A stretch of DNA of 8,359 nucleotides from Bacteroidales bacterium. GTDB taxonomy: Bacteria > Bacteroidota > Bacteroidia > Bacteroidales > UBA932. The position numbers and the translations under genes were made by a program. The notes beneath the pieces were generated by a model. That model saw nothing but the letters and a program-made list of their open reading frames with translations, did no database searches and was not told the DNA's origin. This document shows positions 6,215 through 8,359 of this stretch, piece after piece (the first letter of the stretch is position 1; the number at the start of each line of letters is the position of its first letter). The stretch spans positions 1-8,359 of the forward strand of contig JAEEQI010000105.1 of NCBI GenBank assembly GCA_016285215.1, in the 5' to 3' direction.

Positions 6215-8341
6215 TTATTTAACCTCAACCAGTCCGGGAGGAGGCAACAGCGGAACCGGACGGGGAGGGACAGGATCGCATTCTCCCATCACCGAACTGC
6301 CGGCCAGATCACGAACCGGATCGATGGGAACATCCTTGGCCTTGAACGCGGCCCAGAACGCGGCCTCATTTTCGAAGGTCTCTCCTGCCAGCGACATAAT
6401 CCGTTTAACAATCAAGTAGCGCTGGAAGGTGGAGAAATAGAAACGGTTGTCAATCATACAACTGATTCGCTCACTGCGCCAACGGTTCAGGATGGATACA
6501 TCCGCTCCCTGATATACGCCTATACGGTTGTAAAGGGGGTTGGATGCCGCCAGGCTGGCTTTCTCATTTAGCAGAAACTGCCAGCCATCTGCAGCATAGT
6601 TCCCTGTATCTTTACCGGGATTAGAATAGGTAGCCGACACATTCAGGCCAAACTTAACCGGCCATTCGTAAGTATCGATATGCTCAACGGCGGGTTCAAG
6701 AGTATTATACCAATACTCGTCCTTGAGGCGGGCGAAGCAGTGTCCACCAAATTCGTGAACCATGGTATTGAGCCAGTTACCCGTGTTGGATCCAACCTCT
6801 GCAAACCGGCTAGCTGGAGTAGCCTGAACTCCCTGTGCAGGATCCGAATCGCTCTTGGCTTCATTCGCGGGATACGACCAACTCATACCGCCACCGGAAT
6901 ATGTATACGGCGCCATACAATAAGCCTGTCCCGTACTGTAGGACCAGTTCCTGCCTCCGTAGCGGGTATCATTAATAATCATCAGGACGGGGACCTCTTT
7001 GATTGTATGATAAACGGTGGATGCATTTATAGAAGTGATATCCGGACAATTTGCGGTAACATAATTGAAGAGTTTCTCATCATTTGCCCGCATATCACTA
7101 TAACTGCTCTCCCCCCATTTTGAACCAAAATAACAATCAACAGCAGTAGTGATGTTTCCGTTACCATCTGTAATGTTGGCACCTGACTCATTGGATGCCA
7201 CCTTCAGGATATACACATTGAAGTAATTCTTGTAGGACTTGAACGGCTCCACGCTGAACAGTGTGTTCATAGCGGCCTTGGCCAGCATCTCGTATTTGTC
7301 CATCTCACTGGCGGTGAATCCGTCGGGAACGACCGCGATGGTCACGGGCTTCGTAGTACCGGCCGAAGCGGAAGTCCATTTGATGGTTTCCATACTCGGC
7401 GTCGCCGGATCCTTAAAGGCAGATCCCAAACTAATCTCGCCAAGATCGCTGATGATTCCACGGGAGAAGGTTACCGTTTTGGAGCTGATTATGGTAGTGC
7501 TGCCCGCCGAGCCACTGAACTTCAAAGAGAAGGAGGATTGGGTGCCCGGAACTACGGCAAAGTAGTAATATGTATCTGCGGCAAAGGGTCCATCAAGGGT
7601 TACGGTTGAAGAGCGTACATCCCCGCCAAAATTTATCGAGGATGACATCTGAGGAGTTCCGTCTGCAGCCGGAACCAGCACACTGTGTCCGGCCAAGGCG
7701 GAAGCGCCGGTAAGCGTTACAGACGTGACGGAAGAGGCAATGGTTCCGCTCATCTTAAAGCGGACAAATGCCAACATACTCTTGAAACAGACATTGCTGG
7801 ACAAACCTTCCGTGGCCTGCGCATAGGAATACAAATAGTCATCTTTTACCTTATTCGCTACTGCCTCTTGATCACTAGGAACATTAATCCTAAAGAGCAT
7901 ATTATCTCCATCAAAAACCAATTCGTCCGGGGTTACGCCGTAAATAAAATGCCAGGGAGAGACGGAAGGTGTCACATATATGGTTGAGAAATCCACTTTC
8001 TCTCCAGACCCGGTTGTAGTAAAGGGGATCTTGTGATAACTTGATCCTTCCTTTGCATACATCGTAAACGCATCCCCGGACGTCCACAAAACCTTTGCAG
8101 AAGAAGTTCCCACATCCATAGTGGTCTTCGTTTCCCCGTTCTCTTCAAATCCGGCGGTAATGGACACTTTGGGACCACTTACCAGAGGAAGTTTGTACTG
8201 AGACTGGTCAATGGCCGTCCACGGGTCAATCATGGTGACACGCTCCTGGTTATCAAGCGTATCCATCTCATTGCCTTTCGAGCAGGAAACCACAAGCAGT
8301 GCAAGAGCTGCTATTCCAAAATATAAAGCATTCTTTTTCAT
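6215..8341 (-). CDS. Surface lipoprotein with fimbrillin-like N-terminal region and M64 (IgA peptidase-like) metalloprotease domain
   Basis: The 708-residue product starts with a lipoprotein signal peptide (MKKNALYFGI, then AALALLVVSC), with lipidated Cys20. The following SKGNEMD is charged and might act as a surface-export signal. Residues about 57-305 are beta-rich with phrases typical of fimbrillin-like proteins (ITAGFEENGETKTTMD, VLWTSGDAFTMYA, FKSMLAFVRFKMSG). Residues about 318-655 resemble peptidase family M64: IAVVPDGFT (335-343), the metal site HEFGGHCFARLKDEY (529-543) and SCMIDNRFYFSTFQR (627-641) before a final helix. The family cleaves proteins at the cell surface; IgA cleavage is known only for some members and is not claimed. 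The C-terminus adds a Pro-rich tail (689-703). Three residues separate HE from the second His. AAAGGG lies 8 bases before the ATG. The promoter is outside the window. Base composition is more AT-rich than in neighbours. Confidence 0.87.
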   Translation of the reverse strand: MKKNALYFGIAALALLVVSCSKGNEMDTLDNQERVTMIDPWTAIDQSQYKLPLVSGPKVSITAGFEENGETKTTMDVGTSSAKVLWTSGDAFTMYAKEGSSYHKIPFTTTGSGEKVDFSTIYVTPSVSPWHFIYGVTPDELVFDGDNMLFRINVPSDQEAVANKVKDDYLYSYAQATEGLSSNVCFKSMLAFVRFKMSGTIASSVTSVTLTGASALAGHSVLVPAADGTPQMSSSINFGGDVRSSTVTLDGPFAADTYYYFAVVPGTQSSFSLKFSGSAGSTTIISSKTVTFSRGIISDLGEISLGSAFKDPATPSMETIKWTSASAGTTKPVTIAVVPDGFTASEMDKYEMLAKAAMNTLFSVEPFKSYKNYFNVYILKVASNESGANITDGNGNITTAVDCYFGSKWGESSYSDMRANDEKLFNYVTANCPDITSINASTVYHTIKEVPVLMIINDTRYGGRNWSYSTGQAYCMAPYTYSGGGMSWSYPANEAKSDSDPAQGVQATPASRFAEVGSNTGNWLNTMVHEFGGHCFARLKDEYWYNTLEPAVEHIDTYEWPVKFGLNVSATYSNPGKDTGNYAADGWQFLLNEKASLAASNPLYNRIGVYQGADVSILNRWRSERISCMIDNRFYFSTFQRYLIVKRIMSLAGETFENEAAFWAAFKAKDVPIDPVRDLAGSSVMGECDPVPPRPVPLLPPPGLVEVK

Positions 8342-8349
8342 AGCGATTT

Positions 8350-8355
8350 CCCTTT
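8350..8355 (-). promoter_or_regulatory. Probable ribosome-binding site of the M64 lipoprotein gene
   Basis: On the minus strand AAAGGG ends 8 bases before the ATG at 8341. The match to the Shine-Dalgarno consensus is partial, but spacing is good and it supports this start, as does the signal peptide that begins there. Confidence 0.45.
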
Positions 8356-8359
8356 AAAA

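Noticed and set aside
1..8359. tRNA, rRNA, CRISPR array, insertion sequence or attachment site
   Set aside because: I saw no cloverleaf, spaced direct repeats, transposase motifs or terminal inverted repeats on either strand; gaps between genes are all under about 130 bases.

Overview
The window reads as chromosomal DNA of a Bacteroidales bacterium, probably gut-associated. Four signs support this. The outer-membrane beta-barrel protein and the lipoprotein are of Bacteroidetes type. Two promoters match the Bacteroidetes -33 TTTG / -7 TAnnTTTG pattern. Most starts lack a strong Shine-Dalgarno sequence. The rpsU gene, in contrast, carries a perfect one. Most genes are GC-rich; one line sampled in the central gene is about 73% GC. 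I cannot fix the genus from sequence alone.

Layout. Positions 1-1746 (+) hold the C-terminal part of a TonB-receptor-like outer-membrane beta-barrel protein. It converges on a leftward three-gene operon across a bidirectional terminator. In transcription order the operon encodes a 737-residue EF-hand/membrane protein of unknown function (5828-3615), an AAA-type 'archaeal ATPase'-like protein (3618-2464) and a class-III-like Sir2 deacylase without zinc cysteines (2467-1763). Both internal junctions are 4-base ATGA stop/start overlaps, so the three products are probably made together. A compact divergent promoter region (about 5829-5956) drives this operon leftward and rpsU (ribosomal protein bS21) rightward. 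After rpsU a second bidirectional terminator separates it from a convergent gene for a 708-residue surface lipoprotein (8341-6215). That protein joins a fimbrillin-like N-terminal region to an M64 (IgA peptidase-like) metalloprotease domain. Every stretch longer than about 130 bases is coding.

How the parts may work together. The outer-membrane barrel, rpsU and the M64 lipoprotein look like independent transcription units. The candidate for an undescribed system is the coupled operon of a membrane protein with a calcium-binding-type loop, a P-loop ATPase with a C-terminal winged helix, and an NAD-dependent deacylase. Joint function is inferred only from translational coupling and shared promoter; no substrate or phenotype can be read from the sequence. 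The M64 gene is visibly more AT-rich and uses codons the other genes avoid, which suggests a different history or expression level.
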